Of a stretch of DNA of 64,000 nt, positions 12,031-21,767 are shown one piece after another. The notes beneath the pieces are model-generated. The model was not told the DNA's origin, made no database searches, and worked only from the letters and a program-made list of their open reading frames with translations. Source of the stretch: Protula sp. h YS-2021 (taxonomy: Eukaryota; Annelida; Polychaeta; Sabellida; Serpulidae); the NCBI GenBank assembly GCA_949752745.1, contig OX457027.1, positions 88,991,720 to 89,055,719 on the forward strand, written 5' to 3'. Within the stretch, counting starts at the first letter, position 1; each line of letters starts with the position of its first letter. A program made the position numbers and the translations under genes.

Positions 12031-15000
12031 TCAGTGATAAATTCTACTGTCATGATTGCAATGCAACATTTCCATCTCTGGAAGTGTTCGTGGCACATAC
12101 ATGCAAACCAGCTAGGATGAAACGTGCTCACGAAGAGCTTGTTGAACATATTGAAGCTAAGAGACGAAAGACGGCGCAAGATGCTATTGACAGACCTGAT
12201 CCGGTCCTCTGCTGTGGATGTGTTAAGATATTTCCATCTATGGATACGTTTGAGACACATGCATGCATACCAGATGAGATGGAAAATGTATCTCATGAAG
12301 AACAGGTTTCAAAGAAGCAAAAGACAGGACAAGTAGGCAGAGGCAGAAGAGTGAGTCTTGGTGAAAACGCACAGGAAAGACGGTTTGAGTCTGAAGATGG
12401 ATCGGATTTACTGCTTGAAATGCGACAACAAGAGAACCGGATCAAGAGACATTTGCTAGAAACGTTAAACCATGGCATGAAATGGTATATTGTGGTGCAT
12501 GCACGCTTCAAGAAACTGACGGCGAATGCAGAAGGTGTTATAGTAGAACAAGTGGATAATGCCTTCATCAGTAGTCCAACATATGTAGCATACAATCCAG
12601 CGGATATTAGAAGGACTTGCCAGAAGCCTATAAAGAATTGTTTACCAAGTTTGATGAACATGAGCGACAAGGTTCTGGCTGGGTGTTGGATAACATATTG
12701 TATATTGAAGTGCATACAGCTACGTCAGCGCCACTAGAAGCGAGTAGTTTTATTCCACTACCGAAGAAAGTAAAGAATACAAAGGCTGTGTTAAACATTC
12801 AGAATGACGACAACAAATGCTTCTTATGGTCCGTATTGGCTCACCTTCACCCTTCAACAAATAGAAACCCACAGCGTGTGAATAAATACACACCATTTGA
12901 GAACGAATTGAAGGTGGAAGGCATGACATTTCCCACACCGATTACAGACATTCCAAAATTTGAAAAGGAGAATGATGTGTCTATCAATGTGATATGAACA
13001 AGATGTAGTTGTTCCGATACAACTGAGTCGAAACACCAGCGCTAGAGAAATCAACTTGCTTTTGATTAGCAATGACAAGAAAAGGCATTACTGCATCATC
13101 AAGAATTTCAGCAGACTTATGGCTTATCGATCAAACCATAAGCATGTAGCATTTTATTGTTTCAACTGTCTTCACGGGTTTATGCGACAAGATCTTTTAG
13201 ACAAGCATCGTGAAGTGTGTGGCAAGCATGAAGCACAACGTTTATCATTTCCTAAGCAATCCTTCATCAAGTTTAAGAATGTGGCCAAGCACCGTTTGTC
13301 ATTTATGCAGACTTTGAATGTTTCACGAAAAAGCAGGAAGGAGACAAGTATCAACATCATCGTCCAAACAGCTTCGCCTATGTCGTTGTCAGCCAGTATG
13401 ACATACGTGCACCAGTTGTGCATCGAGGAGATAATGCCGTGAAAGTCTTTTTAGACCATATGGTGAATGAGCGTGATCGTATTGTGCATGGTTTACAGCA
13501 ACCAAAGGATATGGTGATGACTCGTGAAGACAAAGAGGATTTCAAGAACGCTGTTGATTGCTACATTTGTCATGAGCCTCTAGGAGCAGATCGTGTGAGA
13601 GATCATGGACACATCAATGGCAAATACCGTCGAGCTGCACATAATGAATGCAACTTACAATTCCGACTTAGAAAGGATCAGCAGGGGGATAAAGATTCTT
13701 TTATCATTCCTGTGTTTGTCCACAATTTACGAGGCTATGACAGCCATTTGATCATGGAGGAAATTGGAAAATTTAAAAATGAAACGATTACAGTTATTCC
13801 CAACATCATTGAGAAATATATTGCATTCACCATGGGCAATCTAAAATTTACAGACAGCTTTCAGTTCATGAGTACCTCTCTACAGAAGTTGATATCCAAC
13901 CTTGCGGCAGAAGGGAAAGATAACTTCTACAACATGACCTCTCACATTCACGATAGCAACCAACAAGATTTGCTGCTGAGAAAGGGAGTGTATCCCTACG
14001 ATTACGTGGACGAACCATCCAAGTTTGCTGAAACACAGCTACCATCAAAGGACAAGTTTTATAGCCAGCTTAGCGAAGAGGACATTAGCGATGAAGATTA
14101 TGCACATGCAAAGAAGGTGTGGGAGACATTCAACTGTACCACATTCGGTGAATACCACGACCTGTACCTGAAATCAGATGTGCTACTGCTAGCTGACGTG
14201 TTTGAAAATTTTCGTCAAGTGTGTCTCAACACGTATGAATTGGATTCTGCTCACTACTATACAGCACCAGGACTGTCGTGACCAGGACTGTCGGGGGATG
14301 CGATGTTAAAAGCGACAAAGGTAAAGTTGGAATTGATCAATGACATTGACATGTACCAAATGGTTGAGCAAGGCATACGTGGAGGAATATCTGTGATCAC
14401 GCACAAGTATGCGAAAGCAAATAATCCCTACGTAGTAGATTACAATTCTGAGTTACCAAACAACTACCTGATGTACCTCGACGCAAACAACTTGTATGGC
14501 TGGGCCATGTCACAAAGCATGCCACAAAGAGGATTTATGTGGGTGAGCGAGCCAGAATCCATCGAATTCATGGATGTGGATGAAGATGACGACATTGGAT
14601 TCATTTTGGAAGTGGATTTAGAATACCCAAATTCAATCCATGATCGTCATAATCACTATCCAGAACGGAAATGTGTCAAATTTGGAGAATTGTCAGAGTA
14701 CAGTCAGAAGCTACTGAAAGATCTGAACATGAAAGGCAAACCCAGTGAAAAGCTCATTCCTAACTTGTCTGACAAGAAGAAATATGTACTTCATTACAGG
14801 AATTTCCAACAGTACGTCTCACTGGGGTTGAAAGTCACCAAAGTACATCGCGCCATCATGTTTGAACAGAACAAATGGCTGGCAAAATGCATTACCTTGA
14901 ACACAGAAAAGAGAAAATTGGCTAAGAACCCATTTGAGAAAGACTTCTTCAAACTGATGAACAACTCATTGTTTGGCAAAACCATGGAAAATGTGAGAAA

Positions 15001-15690
15001 GCGAATCAATGTTGAACTTGTTCACAAGGAAAAGCGGTTCAAGAAACTTGTAGCCAAACCTTCTTTCCACAAATTCAAAATTTTCAACGAAGATTTGACC
15101 GCGGTACATTTGCGAAAAGTGGATTTGCTTCTGGATAAACCCATTCAAGTTGGCTTCACCATTCTCGACCTCAGCAAAGTGCATATGTTCAACTTTCATT
15201 ACAACTACATCATGGTCAAGTATCCCAATGCCAAGTTGTTGTTCAGCGACACCGACAATCCATGTTACGACATAGAAACGGAAGATATCTACAAGGATAT
15301 GCAGCAAGATGCTGACCTGTTTGACACAAGTAACTATCCGCCAGATCATTTCCTACATTCCAACGTGAACAAAAAAGTGCTTGGGAAAATGAAAGATGAG
15401 ACGGCGGGTATTCCCATTGAAGAGTTTGTTGGACTTAGACCGAAACTGTACAGTATGATGTATGGTGGGAAAGAAAAACGAACGGCCAAAGGCATCACTC
15501 GAGCTTGCCAAAGACGCATTAAACATGTGCAGTTTGTTTAACCAAAGACAGTTTGTTTAACCAAACTCAAACGATGGCTACAGGACACATTATTCGAAGT
15601 CATAGTCACCAGCTTTTCTCAGAGAAGATGAGGAAAGTAGCCCTCTCCCCATATGACGACAAGCGACCACCACTACCATCAAGAAATTGA
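12030..15690 (+). pseudogene. polB: Protein-primed family-B DNA polymerase of the Polinton, five breaks
   Basis: The encoded enzyme would replicate the element from a protein primer. In order there are two N-terminal C-x2-C...H-x-C fingers ('CHDCNATF', 'CCGCVKIF'), a basic linker, an N-terminal region with 'CFNCLHGF', exonuclease I motif 'YADFEC', an HNH/endonuclease VII-like zinc module ('CYICHEP', 'VRDHGHINGKYR', 'HNECN'), Exo II 'NLRGYDSHLI', Exo III 'YLKSDVLLLADVF', Pol A 'DANNLYGWAM', Pol B 'KLMNNSLFGKTMENV' and Pol C 'SDTDN'. Breaks: frameshifts near 12,610-12,640, 12,990 and 13,300; an in-frame TGA at 14,279 made by a 15-bp tandem duplication; a 19-bp tandem duplication near 15,530-15,555 that shifts the frame. 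The proper end is the TGA at 15,688-15,690. No ATG opens the frame; ATC at 12,030 stands where an ATG would be expected. Total length suits the family (about 1,200 codons). Confidence 0.93.
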
Positions 15691-15728
15691 AAGTGGAGAC
15701 GACACCAACACCACAGTCGTGGGATGGA

Positions 15729-15941
15729 ATGCTTTCTCTAGGAAATGGAAAGTATATCAAGATTATGAAACAAAGCAATGAAGGAGTGGTAAACATTCGC
15801 AAGTACCTCAGAGATGAGGGGACTGGAAGAAACCGTCCTACGAAAAAGGGTATTTTGCTGACAATACCTGAATGGAAAATGCTGAAGAAGCCAGTGAAAG
15901 AAGTGGATAAAAGGCTTCGAAGACAAGAAGACAGCGCATAA
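15729..15941 (+). CDS. PC4/SUB1-like ssDNA-binding domain protein
   Basis: A 70-residue protein from the first in-frame ATG. It fits the PC4 transcription-coactivator domain: a 'SLGNGKYIKI' first strand pair, the hallmark 'VNIRKYLRDE', then 'PTKKGILLTIPEWKML' with the Trp before the final helix. PC4 proteins bind single-stranded DNA and promoter complexes as dimers. The gene begins 38 bases after the polymerase stop, on the same strand, so it may be an early transcription or replication helper. A PC4-like frame with the same core ('VNIREYI', 'TKKGILLSVKDWQML') lies in the mini-Polinton at 40.7-41.2 kb. The function is inferred from the family. The reading frame extends upstream without ATG to 15,687. 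Confidence 0.75.
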   Translation: MLSLGNGKYIKIMKQSNEGVVNIRKYLRDEGTGRNRPTKKGILLTIPEWKMLKKPVKEVDKRLRRQEDSA

Positions 15942-16013
15942 CAAGGTAAAAAACATGAATGCGCACTTATGTTTAACGATGGTGCTTACCTTATTGTAAA
16001 TTAGAGGAATGAA

Positions 16014-16331
16014 GTGATAATAAGTTCTCGGATAATTTCTGATTATCGGTTTAAACCTGAAGTGTGGAAAGACTTTAAAAACATACCGCTTAAACATGGG
16101 TTTAAACGCAGACTTGAAAATAAAGTTGAAGTGGTGGTGACTGAACATGATTCTAACATACGTGTGACATTCTGGAGAAATCTTTTACAGGATTATCCAG
16201 AGGATTATAAGGGAGTTGTGCCAGATACTTCTCATATAGATATGATTCACTTTGATATGAAGAAGTGGTGCGCAGTCTTACGATTCTTAGAAGCTATACA
16301 ACATCCGCTGTTCGCCATCATCCGAGCATAA
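16014..16331 (+). CDS. Small unknown protein, PC4-like layout
   Basis: The open frame encodes about 105 residues but has no ATG at its start. An ATG at 16,009 is one base out of frame, so the start may be damaged. The protein is built like its neighbours: strands with 'VEVVVTEHDSNIRVTFW', then 'IDMIHFDMKKWCAVLRFLEAI', i.e. a hydrophobic strand followed by a Trp-led helix, which is the closing pattern of PC4 domains. No catalytic motif is seen. It is one of a row of small proteins between the polymerase and the poly(A) region. Confidence 0.5.
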   Translation: MIISSRIISDYRFKPEVWKDFKNIPLKHGFKRRLENKVEVVVTEHDSNIRVTFWRNLLQDYPEDYKGVVPDTSHIDMIHFDMKKWCAVLRFLEAIQHPLFAIIRA

Positions 16332-16435
16332 AAACGTCTTTGCAGAGAAGGAGACAGCTCATAGTTGATCTGACTGTTGAACGAGATGGAAGACTATTTG
16401 TTGGATTATAAACCATTACACATGGATTCTCATAT

Positions 16436-16726
16436 ATGACAAACTTATGTGATGACATTGTGCTAAAACATTTTGGAAAGTATATCATTCTATCGCCTGA
16501 CGAACAATATGTGTTGAAAGAACATCTAGAGAAGTTGAGGATACCTGGCTTTCTCCTAATACTCTCAAATGAATTAGAAGTGCGTGTGACTGAGAACTGT
16601 CTAGACGTGTTTGTACAGCTTCGCCAATATGACGAGCTTACAGAAAGCTACGACTACATCACCCTCAAAACAGTTGAATGGTACGCTCTGTTACAAGCAT
16701 TGGATTGGAAAGAACCTGACGCTTGA
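16436..16726 (+). CDS. Small unknown protein with 'QYDEL...YITL...W' motif
   Basis: Ninety-six residues from an ATG. The C-terminal half reads 'LEVRVTENCLDVFVQL', 'RQYDELTESYDYITL' and 'VEWYALLQALDW'. The mini-Polinton core encodes an obvious relative at about 40,540-40,650 (minus) with 'QYDELSGCYDFITL' and a Trp-led helix, so this is a gene shared by both elements. The strand-strand-helix pattern resembles a PC4 half. It ends at TGA 16,724-16,726; the next frame begins 25 bases later. Confidence 0.65.
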   Translation: MTNLCDDIVLKHFGKYIILSPDEQYVLKEHLEKLRIPGFLLILSNELEVRVTENCLDVFVQLRQYDELTESYDYITLKTVEWYALLQALDWKEPDA

Positions 16727-16751
16727 ATTCAAAGAGGAAGGAGTGCAACTC

Positions 16752-17009
16752 ATGCAGGGCACCAAGTCCATTGAGCTGACACATCCCATGTGTGTTATGG
16801 TGATGGACATTGACATAAATGAAGATGGATATGAACTGAAACTGTCTGAACACGAAGATGTTAAAATAATAAAGTTTGGTAATGGACAGTGTTATGTGAG
16901 CTTTCATAGCATTTACAAACGTGAATGTAATGTCTATGATACATATATTAATTTAGATTGGTATGAATGGCATGCATTTATCGATGTATTGAATGTATTT
17001 GTAAAATAA
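16752..17009 (+). CDS. Small unknown protein, third in the row
   Basis: Eighty-five residues from ATG 16,752. Acidic strands ('MVMDIDINEDGYELKL') are followed by 'NLDWYEWHAFIDVLNVF', again a strand plus Trp-led closing helix as in its two upstream neighbours. The open frame continues upstream to 16,611, overlapping the previous gene, so a frameshift-fused longer protein is possible. The stop codon overlaps the poly(A) signal at 17,005-17,010. Confidence 0.55.
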   Translation: MQGTKSIELTHPMCVMVMDIDINEDGYELKLSEHEDVKIIKFGNGQCYVSFHSIYKRECNVYDTYINLDWYEWHAFIDVLNVFVK

Positions 17010-17101
17010 AAGTTTATTGCAAAAAAAATAATAATTGTAAAAATGTAAATAATGTATAACACAATAAACAAAGAATGTCGTATAAAACTGTCTTGTTTAT
17101 T
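17005..17101. terminator. Convergent poly(A) signals
   Basis: AATAAA lies at 17,005-17,010 and 17,063-17,068 on the plus strand. On the minus strand it lies at 17,096-17,101 and 17,013-17,018 (seen as TTTATT). They sit exactly between the last rightward gene (stop 17,007-17,009) and the last leftward gene (stop 17,135), as expected for the end of both transcripts. Confidence 0.7.
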
Positions 17102-17134
17102 TACAATATCCATAATACAATTCACAATTACCAA

Positions 17135-17623
17135 CTACTTCACTAATAAAACATCAATAAAATAATGGCTTATAATGCCTATATAAAAATCCTTTACAAC
17201 AAAATCACCATCACTTCTTCTTAATACATCAATGATTTCAAAAGGACTATGTCCTCGAGCTCTTTGAATTATATAATACACACAATAAAATCTGCATGTA
17301 GATGATATCGGTGTTTGTAATGGAACTGAATTATAAATGAAATTAAACTTTAAAAACTTATTCAAACGACTGTCTATAGGTAAAAGTCCATAAGAGTCCA
17401 AATATTCTGCAGGGTCTTTGTCATAATATACTACCACCCAATGCTCTCCTGTCTCATCATGATCGTCTGTGTTGATGACATAGGCACCACGTTGTAAAGA
17501 TGGTAACTGATCCATAGAAAACACACCTTGAAACAAGTCTTTTGTCGCGGCATCATGGATAGGGTGGCTTCTATCTGCTTCGTATTCATGACTGGTAGTC
17601 GAATTGAATGCTACGATTTGCAT
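17135..17623 (-). CDS. PRO: Adenain-like cysteine protease (Polinton PRO)
   Basis: The 162-residue protein carries the adenovirus-type protease triad: His61 in 'GEHWVVVYYD', Asp76 in 'EYLDSYGLLP', Gln103 for the oxyanion hole and Cys110 in 'SSTCRFYCVYYI'. In the family it cuts capsid and core precursors at (M/L/I)xGG-type sites during maturation; a VGG/E site lies in the pX-like peptide of this element. It is the last gene of the leftward row and overlaps the 3' end of the capsid gene by 38 bases. Oddity: the residue after the nucleophile is Arg where Gly is usual, which may weaken activity. It is the only large minus-strand gene with a clean frame. Confidence 0.9.
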   Translation of the reverse strand: MQIVAFNSTTSHEYEADRSHPIHDAATKDLFQGVFSMDQLPSLQRGAYVINTDDHDETGEHWVVVYYDKDPAEYLDSYGLLPIDSRLNKFLKFNFIYNSVPLQTPISSTCRFYCVYYIIQRARGHSPFEIIDVLRRSDGDFVVKDFYIGIISHYFIDVLLVK

Positions 17624-18965
17624 TTATTTCAATAATGTTATCAAATTCAGCATACACTATAACATTGACTGTATTTTGCAAGGCACCAGCAAAATTCATT
17701 TCTAGTCGCAAATTCCCATGCTTGATAAGGGCATAATGATCATCACCATCATAATCAGGTGTTAAGTCAAACGAAAATAAAGTATAACCTTTAGGCCAAT
17801 CTTCCCGTTTTATAATGGAACTTTTCTCACCATTCAATCTATCAAAAGATTTGTAAAGCGTTTCAAAAGCATCAAGATATTTGCCTCGATTTATGTCAAG
17901 TTTGAGAGGTTTAGATAGGACTGGTTCACCATCTGTGTAAAGTTGCATAAAGTTAAGAAGAAAATGCTCAAAATTGTATGGATTTCTTAATGCTGTTCCA
18001 GCAAAGGCTTCATTATGAACCAGTCCAATGACAATACGTTTCGGTAATTGGCCTAAAAAGATGTTATCTTTCACAAGAGATTGAAATCCAGCTGGAATAG
18101 CTAAAACTTTACACTCTTTTCTAGTAATAATAAACTTAGCAGGACTTTTCATCAATGCATCTGCATGTCCTAACTGAATACCTGGACTAACCCTCACTTT
18201 GCGAATGGTTAAAAACGCATCTCTCACTTCTACTTTATAACCATTATTTGCAGCCATTAATACATATTCATCTTTTTGTCTATGTAAACGTAATTTCATA
18301 CTAATACCATTTGGAAGATAGCGATCTTGCTCAAACAAATCTACTCTTAAACCACCTGTTAGCGTGAACTCACGGCTTAGACGTGTATACAAATACGATT
18401 ATGTAAACCATTATTTCCCTGTAGAGCTACATCACCACCCTCAACATTTACATGAAAACCTGCTACATATCTTTCATGATTAGCTCTCTTCACCTCATGA
18501 CTATTCATTGACCCGGCAGTATCTTTATAGATGAGTATCTTTATAGATAGAGCGCTCAGAATGGAGGCTTTCTTCCGAGTCATGAATGAGATGAGATATG
18601 ATGCTGGTATAACCATGGGTATTGTTACTATGTGATACCAAACGATCATTTAGAGACAATTCAGTATTGGACCATAACCCATTAAACAAATCATTGATAC
18701 ATGGTACATTATCATCTACATCACATGGTGTTCCATCAGCCTTTACAATAGCGCATACAATATGAAGTCTACTGTTCTTTAAATCTAGATATTCTTGTGT
18801 ACTCGCAGGAATGTAGAATTCTATTGGAGCGCCCTCTCTAATGGTAGTTAGTGGTTGATAGTCAACATTAAAACTTTTTTCCACAGCAGTTTGCGTTGGT
18901 GGTATGTGAAACCATTCTAATGGAGAAAGACTACATTCACAAGAATGATTATGAATTAAAGACAT
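17586..18965 (-). pseudogene. MCP: Major capsid protein, double jelly roll, two frameshifts
   Basis: The product would form the hexons of a Polinton virion. The N-terminal half has the family's typical 'LFNGLWSNTELSLNDRLVS' block and the 'DTAGSMN' block. The C-terminal half has 'TLTGGLRVDLF', 'GQLPKRIVIGLVHNEAFAG', 'NPYNFEHF', 'YTLFSFDLTPD' and a closing strand rich in 'VNVIVYAEFDN'. The start is the ATG at 18,965, two bases after the pX-like stop. A 16-bp tandem duplication at about 18,518-18,550 shifts the frame, and a second shift near 18,380-18,395 returns it. Total length (460 codons) agrees with the family. It overlaps the protease start. Confidence 0.9.
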
Positions 18966-18967
18966 GA

Positions 18968-19323
18968 TTAAAAAATATCTTTCTTATGTTTTGTTGATGT
19001 TATCCGTTTAGCTGCTTTTCGCCTTCTGGCAGGTGTGCAGGTTGTGCTCTCTTTTGTGATCCTCACACATCACCAATGACACGTTGTGCTACTCGGCCTG
19101 TAACATCTTTCGCGACATCTTTTGCAGCCTTTTTAAGATGTGGTGAAACGATTTTAGCCCCTGCCTTAAGCAGTGGAATAGCTTTGCGAGCCAATGATCC
19201 CAATATTGAACCAATGCCATCTCCATACTGTATTCGTGCTCCTTTAAATCCTGGTAATTCCCCACCCACTTGACGAAGAAAATGGTTGCGATATGCAGAC
19301 GGATCGTGTACATATGCTTTCAT
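18968..19323 (-). pseudogene. pX/pVI-like core or membrane-active peptide
   Basis: The small precursor has 'FLRQVGGE', a probable protease cleavage site, then 'YGDGIGSILGSLARKAIPLL' followed by a Lys/Ala-rich amphipathic stretch. This is the standard pattern of adenovirus pX/pVI-like peptides in Polintons and adintoviruses. After a frameshift near 19,065 a strongly basic tail follows ('ARRRKAAKR') and ends at TAA 18,968-18,970. Its ATG overlaps the penton stop (ATGA). The family packs DNA or disrupts membranes during entry; here this is inferred. Confidence 0.8.
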
Positions 19324-19972
19324 AATGCTTTTTGTCGAAAATGAAGTTTACATATCACTTTCCCAGTGTGAAATGAAACATTCTGACCTGTGTCATCCTT
19401 AATATTCATTTCTATTGTGTCAAATTTGGATGTGTTTACAGTGACGTAATGAGGTTCTTCATAAGTTTTCATAATAATATCACCATCATACCGTTCAATG
19501 GGAACAGAACGTAGTAAAGGAACATAATAATCTCCAACTATTTGTGGCTCACAAATACTACAGTACACATAAAGTGTATAAAATCCATGTTTCACATCGG
19601 ATTGATGTTCAGCAGGACCGGATTCTTTATACCATTTATCTGGTTTAAATCCTAAAATCTCAGCTAATCCAGTAGAAAAGACAATATCATAATCATCTCT
19701 TAAAATAAGAGAAACTTTTCGACAAAAATAGATTTTTGTAATTCTGCATTTACTGCAGTACATATTTCAGGTATGGATCTGTAGTAACCATATGGAATGG
19801 AAACTGCCGTCCATGTGTGTGGGTATTGAATTTCAGCTAAGGCTTCTTCATATTTTCCTTTCAAATATATTGTACGAGGTAAACGAATTTGATAAGTAGA
19901 AGCCTTATTAGTAGGATAATAGTTCAAACTAGCATTGCTAGGTAAAGTTATATAAAAACTTGTTGACTTCAT
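19320..19972 (-). pseudogene. Penton (minor capsid protein), one frameshift
   Basis: The N-terminus 'FYITLPSNASLNYYPTN' and 'IYLKGKYEEALAEIQYPHTW' is the conserved opening of Polinton/adintovirus penton proteins, a single jelly roll at capsid vertices. The rest ('STGLAEILGFKPD', 'HGFYTLYVYCSICEPQIVGD', 'LLRSVPI') follows in another frame, so one shift lies near 19,715-19,730 next to short A and T runs. Length about 217 codons, as usual. Located between the lipid-anchor-like protein and the pX-like peptide. Confidence 0.85.
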
Positions 19973-20026
19973 GATGACTAAATCGTTTGTGTGATGTAGA
20001 TTAACTAGATGTGTCTATACATTACT

Positions 20027-20227
20027 TCATGTTTGACACTCGTCATCTCCACTGCTGTCTACATTGTCGTCTAAATTGCTATCTACATGATCCACATTGG
20101 TATCTACTACTTCTCCTTGACAACAAGCACTGACACACCTAATTTTTACAGGAATAGTATTTTTATTTCCATTTTCTTTACAACAACAACACCATAACTC
20201 TTTAATCCGTGTTAAAACGTTTCCCAT
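20027..20227 (-). CDS. Small putative lipid-anchored Cys-rich protein
   Basis: From the ATG at 20,227 the protein begins MGNVLTRIKELWCCCC. Gly2 with a small polar context fits N-myristoylation and the four adjacent cysteines fit palmitoylation. A second CC pair (SACC) lies mid-protein and the C-terminal third is acidic (repeated VD.N/VDS phrases). An in-frame ATG at 20,245 would give six extra residues and lose the N-terminal Gly. The frame overlaps the end of the upstream gene by 16 bases. About 66 residues, no known family. By analogy with lipid-anchored virion proteins it may act at membranes, but that is inference. Confidence 0.55.
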   Translation of the reverse strand: MGNVLTRIKELWCCCCKENGNKNTIPVKIRCVSACCQGEVVDTNVDHVDSNLDDNVDSSGDDECQT

Positions 20228-20793
20228 CCTTCCGGAAACAACCATTGTTGACGTTGTTGTATCTCTTTTGTAATATCTTCACGAGTTGTCTTTTTGTCAA
20301 AAACAGTTTTTGGAATATTAGCGTCTACAATTTCCTCAATAAACTGCTTCCAACCATGTGGTGGTTCTCGTCGTTCTTTTCTTCTTGTAGAAACCAATGC
20401 TTCTTTCAACAAATCAATAATGTTGGAATTTGTAATGACAGTACCCGTTTATAAAACAAGTTCATTTTTATCTGTCCATCTTGTACCATATTTCTTCAGT
20501 TATTCCAGAAGTTGTGTTAGTTTTACATGATAAATTGGTTGAAAATGGGTTAGAAACTGTTGGGACTTTTCTGATTTTTCTGCTTTGGATGATGTAACAG
20601 ACTTTTGTTGCGATTGAATTTTTCGTAAATGACGTCCAAGAACTTGAGACATTTCTATTGCCTTTTCACGAATTCGTTTCCCACGTAAAAGTTTATTCAC
20701 TTTCGTTTTGATTTAACCATCTTTTCCCTTCTTTTCTAACAACAATTTATATTTATATTCAGGAATGAGGACCATTTTCATAGTATGTTTCAT
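20212..20793 (-). pseudogene. Conserved Polinton protein of unknown role, three in-frame stops
   Basis: The frame opens at ATG 20,793, which overlaps the upstream stop (ATGA), and reads 'MVLIPEYKYKLL', a basic stretch 'RGKRIREKA', a Ser/Lys-rich middle, 'TGTVITNSNIIDLLKEAL', 'PPHGWKQFIEEIVDANIP' and ends at TAA 20,212. I know this arrangement from other invertebrate Polintons but not its function. Three TAA codons interrupt an otherwise single frame of 194 codons. The position between packaging ATPase and penton suggests a virion or assembly role. Confidence 0.65.
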
Positions 20794-21115
20794 TTTAACA
20801 GCAACTGAGCTAGCAAAGGTAATGCAAATTTAGCAATAGCTCCAATGAATCCTACTTTCTGATTAACCAACTTCTTTTTTCTTTGAAGTGATATCTTCTT
20901 ACTGCCAGTGTGCGTAGGGTATGACGTTCACGCTTGAATTCCTTATACCTTTTTGAGCTTAAGGGTAAATGTCCTCACAATATATTCAAACAAATTTCAA
21001 ACAAGCTAGTTAATTCCTCCTTAGTAGCTTGTTGTAACAAGGATTTACGTCGTTTAGGCCCGCTGCGTGCGAGCAAGTGAAGAAAAGGTTGATTCGCTTG
21101 AATACGTGTAGACAT
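20790..21115 (-). pseudogene. Conserved small Polinton protein, basic N-terminus and hydrophobic C-terminus
   Basis: From ATG 21,115 the product has 'LLARSGPKRRKSLLQ' (NLS-like), 'TKEELTSLFEICLNIL', 'LPLSSKRYKEFKRERH', and after a frameshift 'SLQRKKKLVNQK' and a hydrophobic end 'GFIGAIAKFALPLLAQLLL'. This helical basic protein with a hydrophobic tail recurs in Polintons and adintoviruses; its exact role is unknown to me. One TGA after 'CLNIL' and one frameshift near 20,895 break it. It overlaps the ATPase 3' end by 62 bases and its stop overlaps the next ATG. Confidence 0.65.
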
Positions 21116-21767
21116 CTTGGCTGCGAATGGTCAAGTGACTTGGTTCTTGTTCATACGCTACTTTATCAACATATACGTAATGTGTATCTTTTGGTAAAAT
21201 GCCTGTACGAATACGTAGTTGATCATTCGTCTTCGGCTTCAAATCAATGAATAAATAGCCATGAGGTTTGCTCGTAGCATCTTGATAGGCTTCTATGAGA
21301 AATTTAGATTTTCCAGGATACATTTGTCGCGCTAATGTACTTATTTGTTGACTGTCTCTAGGATTTTTAAACAGAATGATGTAATGTGTATTCAAACTAA
21401 TATTTCGCATTTCTCTACCATGAAGGAACAAATTATGCACAATAAAAATAAAGCTTAGATTTTGATGACTGCTGCCAACACTAAGGAGACGTGTCATACG
21501 CTCATCACTATGACATTTGGTCATTAAGTCATCAATGATGAGTAAGTTTGGTTTTTTCGGGTTAAAACGCTCTTCAATGTCATATGGAATGCCTTGGTGA
21601 AATTCCACACCCTTCATTCCCTTGTATAAAGGCTGATCTGCTGCATAGAGCCATAAAATGGATTTTGGAGAGGGTTTAATTAACTTTTGTTCTAGAATTT
21701 CTCTAACTAGAGACGTTTTACCACTGCCTGTAGGTCCAGAGACCAAACATGTGAATGGATGCTTCAT
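21054..21767 (-). CDS. ATP: FtsK/HerA-type DNA-packaging ATPase
   Basis: The 237-residue ATPase has Walker A 'GPTGSGKT' at residues 11-18 and Walker B 'LLIIDDL' at 75-81, followed by 'SFIFIVHNLF' and 'IILFKNPRD', the usual blocks of A32-like packaging ATPases in Polintons, adintoviruses and virophages. It would pump the genome into capsids. The frame is intact. Its ATG overlaps the integrase stop (ATGA at 21,764-21,767), and its 3' end overlaps the next gene. Confidence 0.93.
   Translation of the reverse strand: MKHPFTCLVSGPTGSGKTSLVREILEQKLIKPSPKSILWLYAADQPLYKGMKGVEFHQGIPYDIEERFNPKKPNLLIIDDLMTKCHSDERMTRLLSVGSSHQNLSFIFIVHNLFLHGREMRNISLNTHYIILFKNPRDSQQISTLARQMYPGKSKFLIEAYQDATSKPHGYLFIDLKPKTNDQLRIRTGILPKDTHYVYVDKVAYEQEPSHLTIRSQDVYTYSSESTFSSLARTQRA

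Noticed and set aside
12293..12715. Minus-strand open frames inside the polymerase gene (also 11,805-12,296, 14,966-15,349)
   Set aside because: Shadows of the coding strand with no motif; the plus-strand frames contain all polymerase motifs.
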